DNA from: an uncultured Oscillospiraceae bacterium
GTDB lineage: Bacteria; Bacillota; Clostridia; Oscillospirales; Oscillospiraceae
Assembly (NCBI GenBank): GCA_947625355.1
Contig: CANQOA010000013.1
Coordinates: 1-48,033, forward strand
Length of the DNA: 48,033 nt
Reading direction: 5' to 3'
Below the pieces are notes generated by a model, which was given only the letters and a program-made list of their open reading frames with translations, made no database searches and was not told the DNA's origin. A program made the position numbers and the translations under genes. Positions 41,349 to 48,033 of this stretch are shown here, piece after piece (position 1 is the first letter of the stretch; every line of letters starts with the position of its first letter).

Positions 41349-41822
41349 ATGGATTTCAACGCCGATTCTTTCAAGCTGTTCAACAACGACTGGGCCCTGG
41401 TGACGGCGGGCACCGCCGATCATTTCAACACCATGACCGTCAGCTGGGGCGGCCTGGGTACCCTGTGGGGAAAGCCCGTGGCCACGGTATATGTCAAGCC
41501 CATCCGGTATACCCACGAATTTTTGGAGTCCAATGACTTTTTCACCGTCAGCTTTTATCCGGCCCAGTACAAAAAGGCGCTGGCGCTGCTGGGCAGAAAG
41601 TCCGGCCGGGACGGGGACAAGGTGGCGGAGGCCGGCCTTACCCCCCGGGCCCTGGAGGGGGCGGTGACCTTCGCCGAGGCCAGAGCCACGCTGCTGTGCC
41701 GGAAGATCTATCGCCAGGAGATGGACACGGCCGCCATGCCGGCGGAGGTGGTGGCGGACTATTATGAGACCGAGGCGCCCCACACCATGTACATCGGCCA
41801 AGTGATGGAGATCATCGAATAA
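41349..41822 (+). CDS. Flavin reductase-like FMN-binding protein
   Basis: A 157-residue protein of the flavin reductase-like / flavoredoxin family (split beta-barrel that binds FMN). Characteristic segments are TAGTADHFNTMTVSWGGLGTLWGKPVATVYVKPIRYTHEFLE and FTVSFYP, in the same order as in the family. It probably passes electrons from NAD(P)H or ferredoxin to a partner; substrate unknown. The start follows GGAGGAGG. The next gene, a beta-CASP nuclease, starts 32 bases downstream and may be co-transcribed. Confidence 0.88.
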   Translation: MDFNADSFKLFNNDWALVTAGTADHFNTMTVSWGGLGTLWGKPVATVYVKPIRYTHEFLESNDFFTVSFYPAQYKKALALLGRKSGRDGDKVAEAGLTPRALEGAVTFAEARATLLCRKIYRQEMDTAAMPAEVVADYYETEAPHTMYIGQVMEIIE

Positions 41823-41854
41823 ACGGCCGGCCGGGAAGAGGAGGTGCCGAGCGC

Positions 41855-43474
41855 ATGAGACTGACATTTTTGGGCGCCGCCCATGAGGTGACGGGCAGCT
41901 GCACGCTCATCGAGTGCGGGGGCGTATACGGCCTGGTGGACTGCGGCATGGAGCAGGGGGCGGACGCGTTCGTCAATCAGCCGATCCCCGTGCCGGCGAA
42001 CGAGCTGGACTTCGTGCTGCTGACCCACGCGCACATCGACCACTCCGGCAACCTGCCGCTGCTGGCGAAGGACGGCTATTCCGGCCCCATCTACGCCACG
42101 GGAGCCACCTGCCACCTGTGCGAGATCATGCTGCGTGACTGCGCCCACATCCAGGAGTCGGACGCGGAGTGGCGCAGCCGCAAGGCAAAGCGCGCCGGCG
42201 GCCCCGCCGTGGAGCCGGCGTATACCATGGACGACGCGGAGGCGGCCATCAAAATGCTGCGCCCCTGCGACTATGGCCAGCAGCTGCAGATCGCCGAGAA
42301 CGTGTTCATCCGGTTCACCGACGCGGGCCATCTGATGGGCTCGGGCAGCATCGAGGTCTGGCTCACCGAGGGCGGCGTCACCAGAAAGGTGGTCTTTTCC
42401 GGCGACATCGGGAACCTGGACCAGCCGCTCATCAACGATCCGCAATATGTGACCGAGGCGGATTATGTGGTCACCGAGTCCACCTATGGGGACCGGCTGC
42501 ACCAGAAGATGGCGGTGGACAACGTTCAGTTCCTGGCCGACGTGATCCAGCGGACCCTGGACCGGGGCGGCAATCTGGTGATCCCCTCCTTCGCGGTGGG
42601 GCGGACCCAGGAGATGCTGTACTTCATCCGGCAGATCAAGCTGGAGGGCCTGGTCACCGGCCACGGGGAGTGGCCCGTATACATGGACAGCCCCCTGGCC
42701 AACGAGGCCACGGGCATCTTTCTGCAGTGCGACCGGGCCTATTTCGACCCGGAGGCCACGGCCCTGCTGGACCAGGGCGTGAACCCGCTGGTGTTCCCGG
42801 GGCTGCACGTGGCGGTGTCCAGCGAGGAGTCCAAGGCCATCAACTTTGACAGTACCCCCAAGGTGATCATCTCCGCCAGCGGCATGTGCGAGGCCGGGCG
42901 CATCCGCCACCACCTGAAGCACAATCTCTGGCGGCCGGAGAGCACGATCCTGTTCGTGGGCTACCAGGCCGCCGGCACCACCGGCCGGGCCATCCTGGAC
43001 GGGAAGGAGAAGGTCGGCCTCTTCGGCGAAGAGGTGGCGGTCAACGCGGAGATCTGCTTCCTCCCCGGCAAGAGCGGCCACGCCGATAAGGCCGGCCTCA
43101 TCCGCTGGATCACCTCCTTCGATCCCAAGCCCGCCATGGTCTTTGTCAACCACGGCGAGGACGCGGTGTGCCAGAGCTATGCCCAGTGCCTGGAGGAGGA
43201 ACACGGCTTAAAGGCCTATGCGCCCTATTCCGGCACGGAGTTCGATCTGCTGGACGGCCGGTTCACCGAGGTGACCGAGGGGGTCCCGGCGGTGAAGAAG
43301 AGCGCCAGGCAGAGCCGCAGCGACGGCGTGTTCGAGGGATTGCTGGCCGCGTGCAGACGGCTGAGCGAGATGGCCCGCGCCTGCAAGGATATCCCCAACA
43401 AGGAGCTGAGCCGATTCACCGGCCAGATCAACGCTCTGGCCGACAAATGGAGTTCCTGGGCCAACAGAAAGTGA
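41855..43474 (+). CDS. Beta-CASP metallo-beta-lactamase-fold ribonuclease
   Basis: A 539-residue protein of the CPSF73/YSH1-like metallo-beta-lactamase/beta-CASP family. The zinc ligands are seen in LLTHAHIDHSGNLPLL, DAGHLMGSGSIEV and FSGDIGNLDQPL, and the beta-CASP domain carries ESTYGDRLH, PSFAVGRTQEML and SASGMCEAGRIRHHL. The C-terminal RNA-specificity His is in GKSGHADKAGL. Members process or degrade RNA in bacteria and archaea; the target here is unknown. It lies outside the usual RNase J architecture. The C-terminal ~70 residues (from ~470) form a helical extension (EGLLAACRRLSEMARACKD). It is followed 32 bases later by a PH-domain protein. Confidence 0.9.
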   Translation: MRLTFLGAAHEVTGSCTLIECGGVYGLVDCGMEQGADAFVNQPIPVPANELDFVLLTHAHIDHSGNLPLLAKDGYSGPIYATGATCHLCEIMLRDCAHIQESDAEWRSRKAKRAGGPAVEPAYTMDDAEAAIKMLRPCDYGQQLQIAENVFIRFTDAGHLMGSGSIEVWLTEGGVTRKVVFSGDIGNLDQPLINDPQYVTEADYVVTESTYGDRLHQKMAVDNVQFLADVIQRTLDRGGNLVIPSFAVGRTQEMLYFIRQIKLEGLVTGHGEWPVYMDSPLANEATGIFLQCDRAYFDPEATALLDQGVNPLVFPGLHVAVSSEESKAINFDSTPKVIISASGMCEAGRIRHHLKHNLWRPESTILFVGYQAAGTTGRAILDGKEKVGLFGEEVAVNAEICFLPGKSGHADKAGLIRWITSFDPKPAMVFVNHGEDAVCQSYAQCLEEEHGLKAYAPYSGTEFDLLDGRFTEVTEGVPAVKKSARQSRSDGVFEGLLAACRRLSEMARACKDIPNKELSRFTGQINALADKWSSWANRK

Positions 43475-43506
43475 CGGGACGTATCCCCGGAAGGAGAGAT
43501 GGACCC

Positions 43507-44073
43507 ATGGCAAAACAGTTTGACCGGCTGACGGAGGGGGAGAGCGTGATCCTCACGGCCCGATCCGGCTGGCGCAGCTACATCCAGCCCGCCGTCGTGA
43601 CGCTGATCCTGGCGGCGCTGTATTACGCGGCGCTCCATCTGGAGGGGATCCTGCGGCTGCTGCAGCTGGCCATCGACCTGGCGCTGACGGGCTGGGCGGT
43701 CCGGTTCTACGCGCTGCGGCTGCGGGCGTATCTGGTGCTGACGGACCGGCGCGTCTACGGCGAGATGGGCTTTTTCGTCACCCGGACCATGGAGGTGCCC
43801 CTGAGCCAGGTGGGCGGGGTATACATCGAGCAGAACCCCATCGGCCGCGTCACCGGCCGCGGGACGGTGGCCATCAGCGCGGCGGGGAGCCTGTTCGTGT
43901 TCGCCCATATCCCGGCCTGTGTGAAGGTCAGGGACGAGCTGATGCGGCAGGTGGAGCGGGTCCAGAACGAGGACGACCGGCGCCGCAGCGAGGCGCTCGC
44001 CAAGGCCATGGCCCGGACCGGGCAGGGCCGGCGGCACCGGCACAGCGGCAGAAGGCTGAAACGCGGAAAATGA
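43507..44073 (+). CDS. Membrane protein with bacterial PH domain
   Basis: A 188-residue protein with two hydrophobic spans (YIQPAVVTLILAALYYAAL and LLQLAIDLALTGWAVRFYAL) followed by a bacterial PH-like domain (bPH2, ~75-150; AYLVLTDRRVYGEMGFFVTRTMEVPLSQVGGVYIEQNPIGRVTGRGTVAI). The C-terminus is very basic (GQGRRHRHSGRRLKRGK). Role unknown. ATG at 43507 is chosen because AAGGAGAG lies ~10 bases upstream; the frame is open far to the left but only as a shadow of the preceding gene. It probably shares the transcript of the ribonuclease gene. Confidence 0.83.
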   Translation: MAKQFDRLTEGESVILTARSGWRSYIQPAVVTLILAALYYAALHLEGILRLLQLAIDLALTGWAVRFYALRLRAYLVLTDRRVYGEMGFFVTRTMEVPLSQVGGVYIEQNPIGRVTGRGTVAISAAGSLFVFAHIPACVKVRDELMRQVERVQNEDDRRRSEALAKAMARTGQGRRHRHSGRRLKRGK

Positions 44074-44088
44074 AATGACAGCAAAACA

Positions 44089-44121
44089 CAGGAGGCCGGG
44101 CCCATAGGGTCCGGCCTCCTG
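44089..44121. terminator. 15-bp hairpin between converging genes
   Basis: CAGGAGGCCGG (44089-44099) pairs with CCGGCCTCCTG (44111-44121), and CCC/GGG extend the stem around ATA with G-T joints. It ends the plus-strand unit and the minus-strand glycosyltransferase gene, which stops 28 bases further on. Confidence 0.7.
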
Positions 44122-44148
44122 GGATGTCATGAGAGAAGAGAAACGGCC

Positions 44149-45387
44149 TCAGCCGGCGGGGAGGGGCTCGTCGTCATCCGGGACGGGCCGGTCCAGCTTC
44201 CAGGCGGTAAAGACGAGCGCCATCGCCAGCGCCGCCAGCATGGCCCAGCCGCCGTAGCGCATGGGCAGCAGATAGCGGGTCTTTAGGTAGGCGTGATAGC
44301 CCAGCAGAGAGCCGAAGCTCACGCACAGGGCGGCCGGCGTCAGTCCCGGCCAGCACACGGCCAGCACCAGTGTCAGGATGTCGGCGACGAAGAAGTACCG
44401 GTCATGCATGTGGGGCAGAAGGAAGGGGACACCCACCGCGAACAGCACGCACGCCCCGAACAAGGCCCGGTCGTTCAGCTCCCGCAGCCGCAGCGCCAGC
44501 CACAGGTACAGCCCCGCGCAGAAGAAGAACGCCAGCACGATGCCCACCCGTTCCCCCGCCGCGGGGGAGAGACGGCTGAGATCCAGAAGGGAATAGATGG
44601 AGGAGGAGTTGTAGTTGAGCCCGTCGCCGATGGAACCGGTGTTGCGCAGGTACAGCGTCAGCAGCTCCCAGAAGCCCCGCCCGGCGAATACCGCCGGCAG
44701 GATGGAGAGGATGTACGTCAGGGGGAACACGAAGATGTGGCGGATCTTGATCTTCCCCTTGATGAGGAACAGGAAGTATACCGGCAGCAGGAAGATGCCC
44801 TGGAGCTTGAAGGAGACGGACAGGGCCGCCGCCGCCACGCTCAGGCCGGGCCGGTCCGACAGCACCAGCCACACCGCCAGCACCGCGAACGCGCCGTAGA
44901 TGCTGTCGCACTGGCCCCAGAGCGCGCCGTTGAGCAGCACCGAGGGCAGCCACAGCACCAGCAGGAACGCGGCCAGCTTTTTCATGTCGCTGCCCGTCAG
45001 GACCCCGGCCAGCTTCATGGCGCCCCAGGCCAGGACGACGTCGAAGAAGATGCTCAAAAGCTTCACCAGCAGCAGGTCCCGCACGGGGCTGACGGAGATC
45101 AGCGACAGGAAATATAAATAAGGAACGTTGTAGTTGCAGCTCCAGATCTCCCTGCCCAGGCCCTTCCACGGCCCCGCGTCCCGCAGAGCCTGGATCCAGA
45201 CCCGGATCCAGTCCTGGTAGTCCAGCGTCTCATAGGTCAGAAAGCAGTACCGCAGCACGAACGCCAGCGGCACCAGCACCAACACCAGCGCCTGCTGGGT
45301 CCGGTCTTTCATCAGACCCTCCCGCCGCAGCAGCCAGAGGGCCAGGAGCAATTCGCCGTACAAGAGGATGGTGGCCCGCCAATCCAA
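44149..45387 (-). CDS. Polytopic membrane glycosyltransferase, GT87/PIG-type
   Basis: About 412 residues with ten or more membrane spans, resembling lipid-linked-sugar-dependent mannosyltransferases (GT87/DUF2029). The first outer loop has LTYETLDYQDWIRVWIQALRDAG (Asp-rich, usual site of the catalytic acid), and WGQCDSIYGAFAVLAVW, SVSFKLQGIFLLPVY and PHMHDRYFFVADIL are typical family segments. It would add a sugar to a cell-envelope acceptor at the outer face. TTG at 45387 is preferred (AAGGGGGG 7 bases upstream); GTG 45444 and ATG 45312 (GGGAGGG upstream) are alternatives, the latter losing the first span. It is divergent from rpoB. Confidence 0.8.
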   Translation of the reverse strand: MDWRATILLYGELLLALWLLRREGLMKDRTQQALVLVLVPLAFVLRYCFLTYETLDYQDWIRVWIQALRDAGPWKGLGREIWSCNYNVPYLYFLSLISVSPVRDLLLVKLLSIFFDVVLAWGAMKLAGVLTGSDMKKLAAFLLVLWLPSVLLNGALWGQCDSIYGAFAVLAVWLVLSDRPGLSVAAAALSVSFKLQGIFLLPVYFLFLIKGKIKIRHIFVFPLTYILSILPAVFAGRGFWELLTLYLRNTGSIGDGLNYNSSSIYSLLDLSRLSPAAGERVGIVLAFFFCAGLYLWLALRLRELNDRALFGACVLFAVGVPFLLPHMHDRYFFVADILTLVLAVCWPGLTPAALCVSFGSLLGYHAYLKTRYLLPMRYGGWAMLAALAMALVFTAWKLDRPVPDDDEPLPAG

Positions 45388-45454
45388 GGATAAGCCCCCC
45401 TTCAAAGGAAAAACGGCGAGATGCCCCCGCCGCCAAAAATTCACAATATTTGTC

Positions 45455-45484
45455 TTGACAAGCAGACTTTGAAAATGATAGAAT
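45455..45484 (+). promoter_or_regulatory. rpoB promoter
   Basis: Consensus TTGACA (45455-45460), an 18-base spacer, and TAGAAT (45479-45484). Start near 45490, leaving a leader of ~140 bases before the rpoB start codon. Confidence 0.8.
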
Positions 45485-45500
45485 AATGTGCTATGTCAAT

Positions 45501-45526
45501 AAGGGTGGGCATTCGCACCCATCCTT
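45501..45526 (+). promoter_or_regulatory. Leader hairpin before rpoB
   Basis: AAGGGTGGG (45501-45509) pairs with CCCATCCTT (45518-45526), with one G-T pair and an 8-base loop, about 10 bases behind the predicted start point. It may act as an attenuator or 5' stabiliser. No T-run follows within 8 bases. Confidence 0.5.
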
Positions 45527-45631
45527 ACATCGTCTTTATTCTACCACATCCACAGCAAAAATCAAGACGGACAGCGCATTTTCTATCAACCCATCCTGGC
45601 GTATCATTTACCGAAGGAGTGATCGATTTAC

Positions 45632-48033
45632 ATGCCGAAGGAAGTCAGCTATGGCAAGACCCTCCGCAAGAGCTTTGCCCGCGTGGAGGAGATCCAGGAC
45701 ATGCCCAACCTGCTGGAGATCCAGAAGAACTCCTATAAGTGGTTTCTGGAAGAGGGCCTGCGGGACGTGTTCCGGGACGTGGCCACGGTCACGGACTACT
45801 CCGGGAACCTGGAGCTGTCGTTCGTAGACTACTCCATGGACGAGAAGCCCAAGTACTCCGTCCAGGAGTGCAAGAGCCGCGACGCCAACTATGCCGCGCC
45901 TTTGAAGGTCTCCGTCCGGCTGCGCAACAAGGAGACGGAGGAGATCAAGGAGCAGGAGATCTTCATGGGGGACTTCCCCCTGATGACCGACAGCGGCACC
46001 TTCATCATCAACGGCGCCGAGCGCGTCATCGTCTCCCAGATCGTCCGTTCCCCCGGCGTCTATTTCGACGCCCACCAGGATAAGGCCGGCACCGACCTCT
46101 ACGGCGCTACCACCATCCCCTATCACGGTGCGTGGCTGGAGTATGAGACCGACGGCAACGACATCTTCTATGTCCGCATCGACAAGAACCGGAAGATCCC
46201 GGTGACCTGGCTGCTGCGGGCCTTGGGCGACTATAAGCCCGACAAGCCCTACACCTGGCTGACCTGCGTGGCCGATCCCGAGGCCGGCGCCACCACCGAC
46301 GAGCAGCTGCTGGAGGTCTTTGGTCGGGACCAGCGGATGGTGAACACCCTGGAGCGGGACACCTGCCACAGCCGGGAGGAGTCCCTTTTGGAGATCTACC
46401 GGAAGCTGCGGCCGGGCGATCCCCCCACGGTGGAGACCAGCGAGGCCATGCTGGATGGGCTGTTCTTCGACCGGCGGCGGTACGATCTCTCCAACGTGGG
46501 CCGGTATAAGATCAACAAAAAGCTGGCGCCCTGGAGCCGGATCATCGGTTTTGCCCTGGCCGCGCCGGTGGCGGACCTGCAGACCGGCGAGATCATCGCC
46601 GAGGCGGGGGAGAAGATGACCCGCGAGCGGGCCGAGGCCCTGGAGGCCCGTGGTCTGCTGGAGGCCACGGTGGTCAACGAGCACGGCGAGACCATGCGGG
46701 TGTTCGGCAACGGCATGGTGCCTCTGGCGCCCTTCGTGTCCTTCGACCCGGCGGAGCTGGGCGTGAAGGAGAACGTGCGCTATCTGGTGCTGCGCCAGCT
46801 GCTGGAGCAGCACGGGGACGACGAGGAGTCTCTGAAGGAAGCGATCCTGGAGAACATCGACGTGCTGATCCCCAAGCACATCGTGGCGGACGACGTGTTC
46901 GCCTCCGTCAACTATCTCAACTGCCTGGCCCACGGCGTGGGCAGCGCCGACGATATCGACCATCTGGGCAACCGCCGGGTGCGCAGCGTGGGCGAGCTGC
47001 TGCAGAACCAGTTCCGCATCGGCTTTGCCCGCATGGAGCGCGTCATCCGCGAGCGCATGACGCTCCAGGACCTGGACGTGATCACCCCCCAGAGCCTGAT
47101 CAACATCCGGCCCGTGTCCGCGGCCATCAAGGAGTTCTTCGGCTCCTCGCCTCTGAGCCAGTTCATGGACCAGACCAACCCCCTGGCGGAGCTGACCCAC
47201 AAGCGCCGTATGTCGGCCCTGGGCCCCGGCGGCCTGAGCCGGGAGCGGGCCAACTTCGACGTGCGCGACGTGCACTACAGCCACTACGGCCGGCTGTGCC
47301 CCATCGAGACCCCTGAGGGACCCAACATCGGCCTGATCTCCTACCTGGCCAGCTTCGCCCGGGTGGATGAATACGGCTTCCTGGTGACCCCCTACCGCCG
47401 GGTGGACAAGGCCACGGGCCTGGTCAGCAACGAGGTGGATTACCTGACCGCCGACGTGGAGGACCGGTTCTTCGTGGCCCAGGCCTCCGAGGTGGACGAG
47501 GAGGGCCGCTTCATCCACAACCGCGTCACCTGCCGTCACCGCGACGAGATCATCGCCGCCAGCCCCGACCAGGTGGACTATGTGGACGTGAGCCCCCGCA
47601 TGATGGTCTCCATCGCCACGGCCATGATCCCCTTCCTGGAGAACGACGACGCCAACCGCGCCCTGATGGGCGCCAACATGCAGCGCCAGGCCGTGCCCCT
47701 GCTGACCACCGAGGCCCCCATCGTGGCCACCGGCATCGAGCACAAATGCGCCATCGACTCCGGCGTGTGCGTGCTGGCCGAGGACGACGGCGTGGTGCTG
47801 GCCGTGGACGCGGACCACATCACCGTCAAGTATGTCTCCGGCGAGGTCAGGGAATACGAGCTGATCAAATTCGCCCGCTCCAACCAGTCCACCGCCTTCA
47901 ACCAGCGCCCCATCGTCAGCGCCGGCGAGAAGGTGAAAAAGGGCGACGTGCTGGCGGACGGCCCCTCCACCAAGGACGGCGAGCTGAGCCTGGGCAAGAA
48001 CATCCTGGTGGGCTTCATGACCTGGGAGGGCTA
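45632..48033 (+). CDS. rpoB: RNA polymerase beta subunit (5' part, runs off the window)
   Basis: The first 800 codons of RpoB (about 1,200-1,250 expected). Lobe and protrusion motifs are seen: [65 protein letters not shown], and the rifampicin-region block (around 47141-47265) [36 protein letters not shown]. The main rifampicin-contact residues (E. coli Q513, D516, H526, S531) are unchanged; the residue matching E. coli Q510 is Pro. The start follows GAAGGAG with ~12 bases spacing, slightly long. The gene has its own promoter and is not preceded by rplJ-rplL within the window; a glycosyltransferase lies upstream in the opposite direction. Confidence 0.98.
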   Translation, partial: MPKEVSYGKTLRKSFARVEEIQDMPNLLEIQKNSYKWFLEEGLRDVFRDVATVTDYSGNLELSFVDYSMDEKPKYSVQECKSRDANYAAPLKVSVRLRNKETEEIKEQEIFMGDFPLMTDSGTFIINGAERVIVSQIVRSPGVYFDAHQDKAGTDLYGATTIPYHGAWLEYETDGNDIFYVRIDKNRKIPVTWLLRALGDYKPDKPYTWLTCVADPEAGATTDEQLLEVFGRDQRMVNTLERDTCHSREESLLEIYRKLRPGDPPTVETSEAMLDGLFFDRRRYDLSNVGRYKINKKLAPWSRIIGFALAAPVADLQTGEIIAEAGEKMTRERAEALEARGLLEATVVNEHGETMRVFGNGMVPLAPFVSFDPAELGVKENVRYLVLRQLLEQHGDDEESLKEAILENIDVLIPKHIVADDVFASVNYLNCLAHGVGSADDIDHLGNRRVRSVGELLQNQFRIGFARMERVIRERMTLQDLDVITPQSLINIRPVSAAIKEFFGSSPLSQFMDQTNPLAELTHKRRMSALGPGGLSRERANFDVRDVHYSHYGRLCPIETPEGPNIGLISYLASFARVDEYGFLVTPYRRVDKATGLVSNEVDYLTADVEDRFFVAQASEVDEEGRFIHNRVTCRHRDEIIAASPDQVDYVDVSPRMMVSIATAMIPFLENDDANRALMGANMQRQAVPLLTTEAPIVATGIEHKCAIDSGVCVLAEDDGVVLAVDADHITVKYVSGEVREYELIKFARSNQSTAFNQRPIVSAGEKVKKGDVLADGPSTKDGELSLGKNILVGFMTWEG

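Noticed and set aside
43168-43506. Longer version of the PH-domain protein overlapping the ribonuclease gene
   Set aside because: The extra part has no domain and is a shadow of the ribonuclease frame; ATG 43507 follows an AAGGAGAG site.
47141-47265. Proline at the position of E. coli RpoB Q510 as a rifampicin-resistance change
   Set aside because: The main resistance positions are unchanged, and from memory Pro at this place also occurs in other Clostridia; a natural variant is more likely.

Overview
The window comes from a GC-rich Gram-positive bacterium of the class Clostridia. An Oscillospirales gut commensal is the best guess (inference). The signs are strong AGGAGG ribosome sites, sigma-A promoters, YesL/DUF5696-type transport genes, a Clostridia-type RpoB and GC-rich coding sequence. 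The exception is the first ~850 bases, which are clearly more AT-rich and carry the remains of an integrated mobile element (C-terminal end of a large serine recombinase plus a partial cargo frame).

From about 1.2 to 34 kb the window is one large locus for galacto-glucomannan (acetylated beta-mannan) use. 1.2-10 kb: cellobiose-type phosphorylase (GH94), D-lyxose/D-mannose isomerase, an odd oxidoreductase-VOC-VOC fusion, a secreted GH5 glucanase and an intracellular GH36 alpha-galactosidase. 10.3-30.2 kb: a ~20 kb co-directional run with almost no gaps. It holds a secreted CBM-GH26 mannanase, YesL, a 1001-residue substrate-binding protein, two ABC permeases, an NHL-propeller/TPR membrane protein, a Yip1 protein, a DUF5696 protein, two more ABC permeases, a secreted protein with three tandem binding-type repeats, a second substrate-binding protein, a second YesL, and CE2 and CE17 acetylesterases. 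30.9-34.0 kb (opposite strand): an intracellular GH26, a LacI-family regulator and a cellobiose/mannobiose 2-epimerase in one operon. The implied route is extracellular cutting by GH26/GH5, import of decorated oligosaccharides, then cytoplasmic deacetylation (CE2, CE17), degalactosylation (GH36), shortening (GH26), epimerisation (2-epimerase), phosphorolysis (GH94) and mannose isomerisation. No GH130 phosphorylase and no ABC ATPase are in the window.

34.3-48 kb is mostly ordinary chromosome: DUF362 ferredoxin protein, TatD nuclease, a three-gene M20 amidohydrolase/DUF5058/membrane-protein operon, a secreted SH3-NlpC/P60 hydrolase, a flavin reductase-like protein, a beta-CASP RNase-like protein, a PH-domain membrane protein, a GT87-like glycosyltransferase, and the 5' two-thirds of rpoB, which runs off the right edge.

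The strongest candidate for an undescribed system is the NHL-TPR-TM / Yip1 / DUF5696 trio placed between two permease pairs. Both substrate-binding proteins lack a lipobox, which suggests that these membrane-anchored partners, rather than a lipid anchor, hold the binding proteins at the cell surface. Two AT-rich islands, in front of the secreted GH26 and in front of the GH26-LacI operon, share ATTTA-N2-TAAAT-like boxes and may be the operators of the locus.
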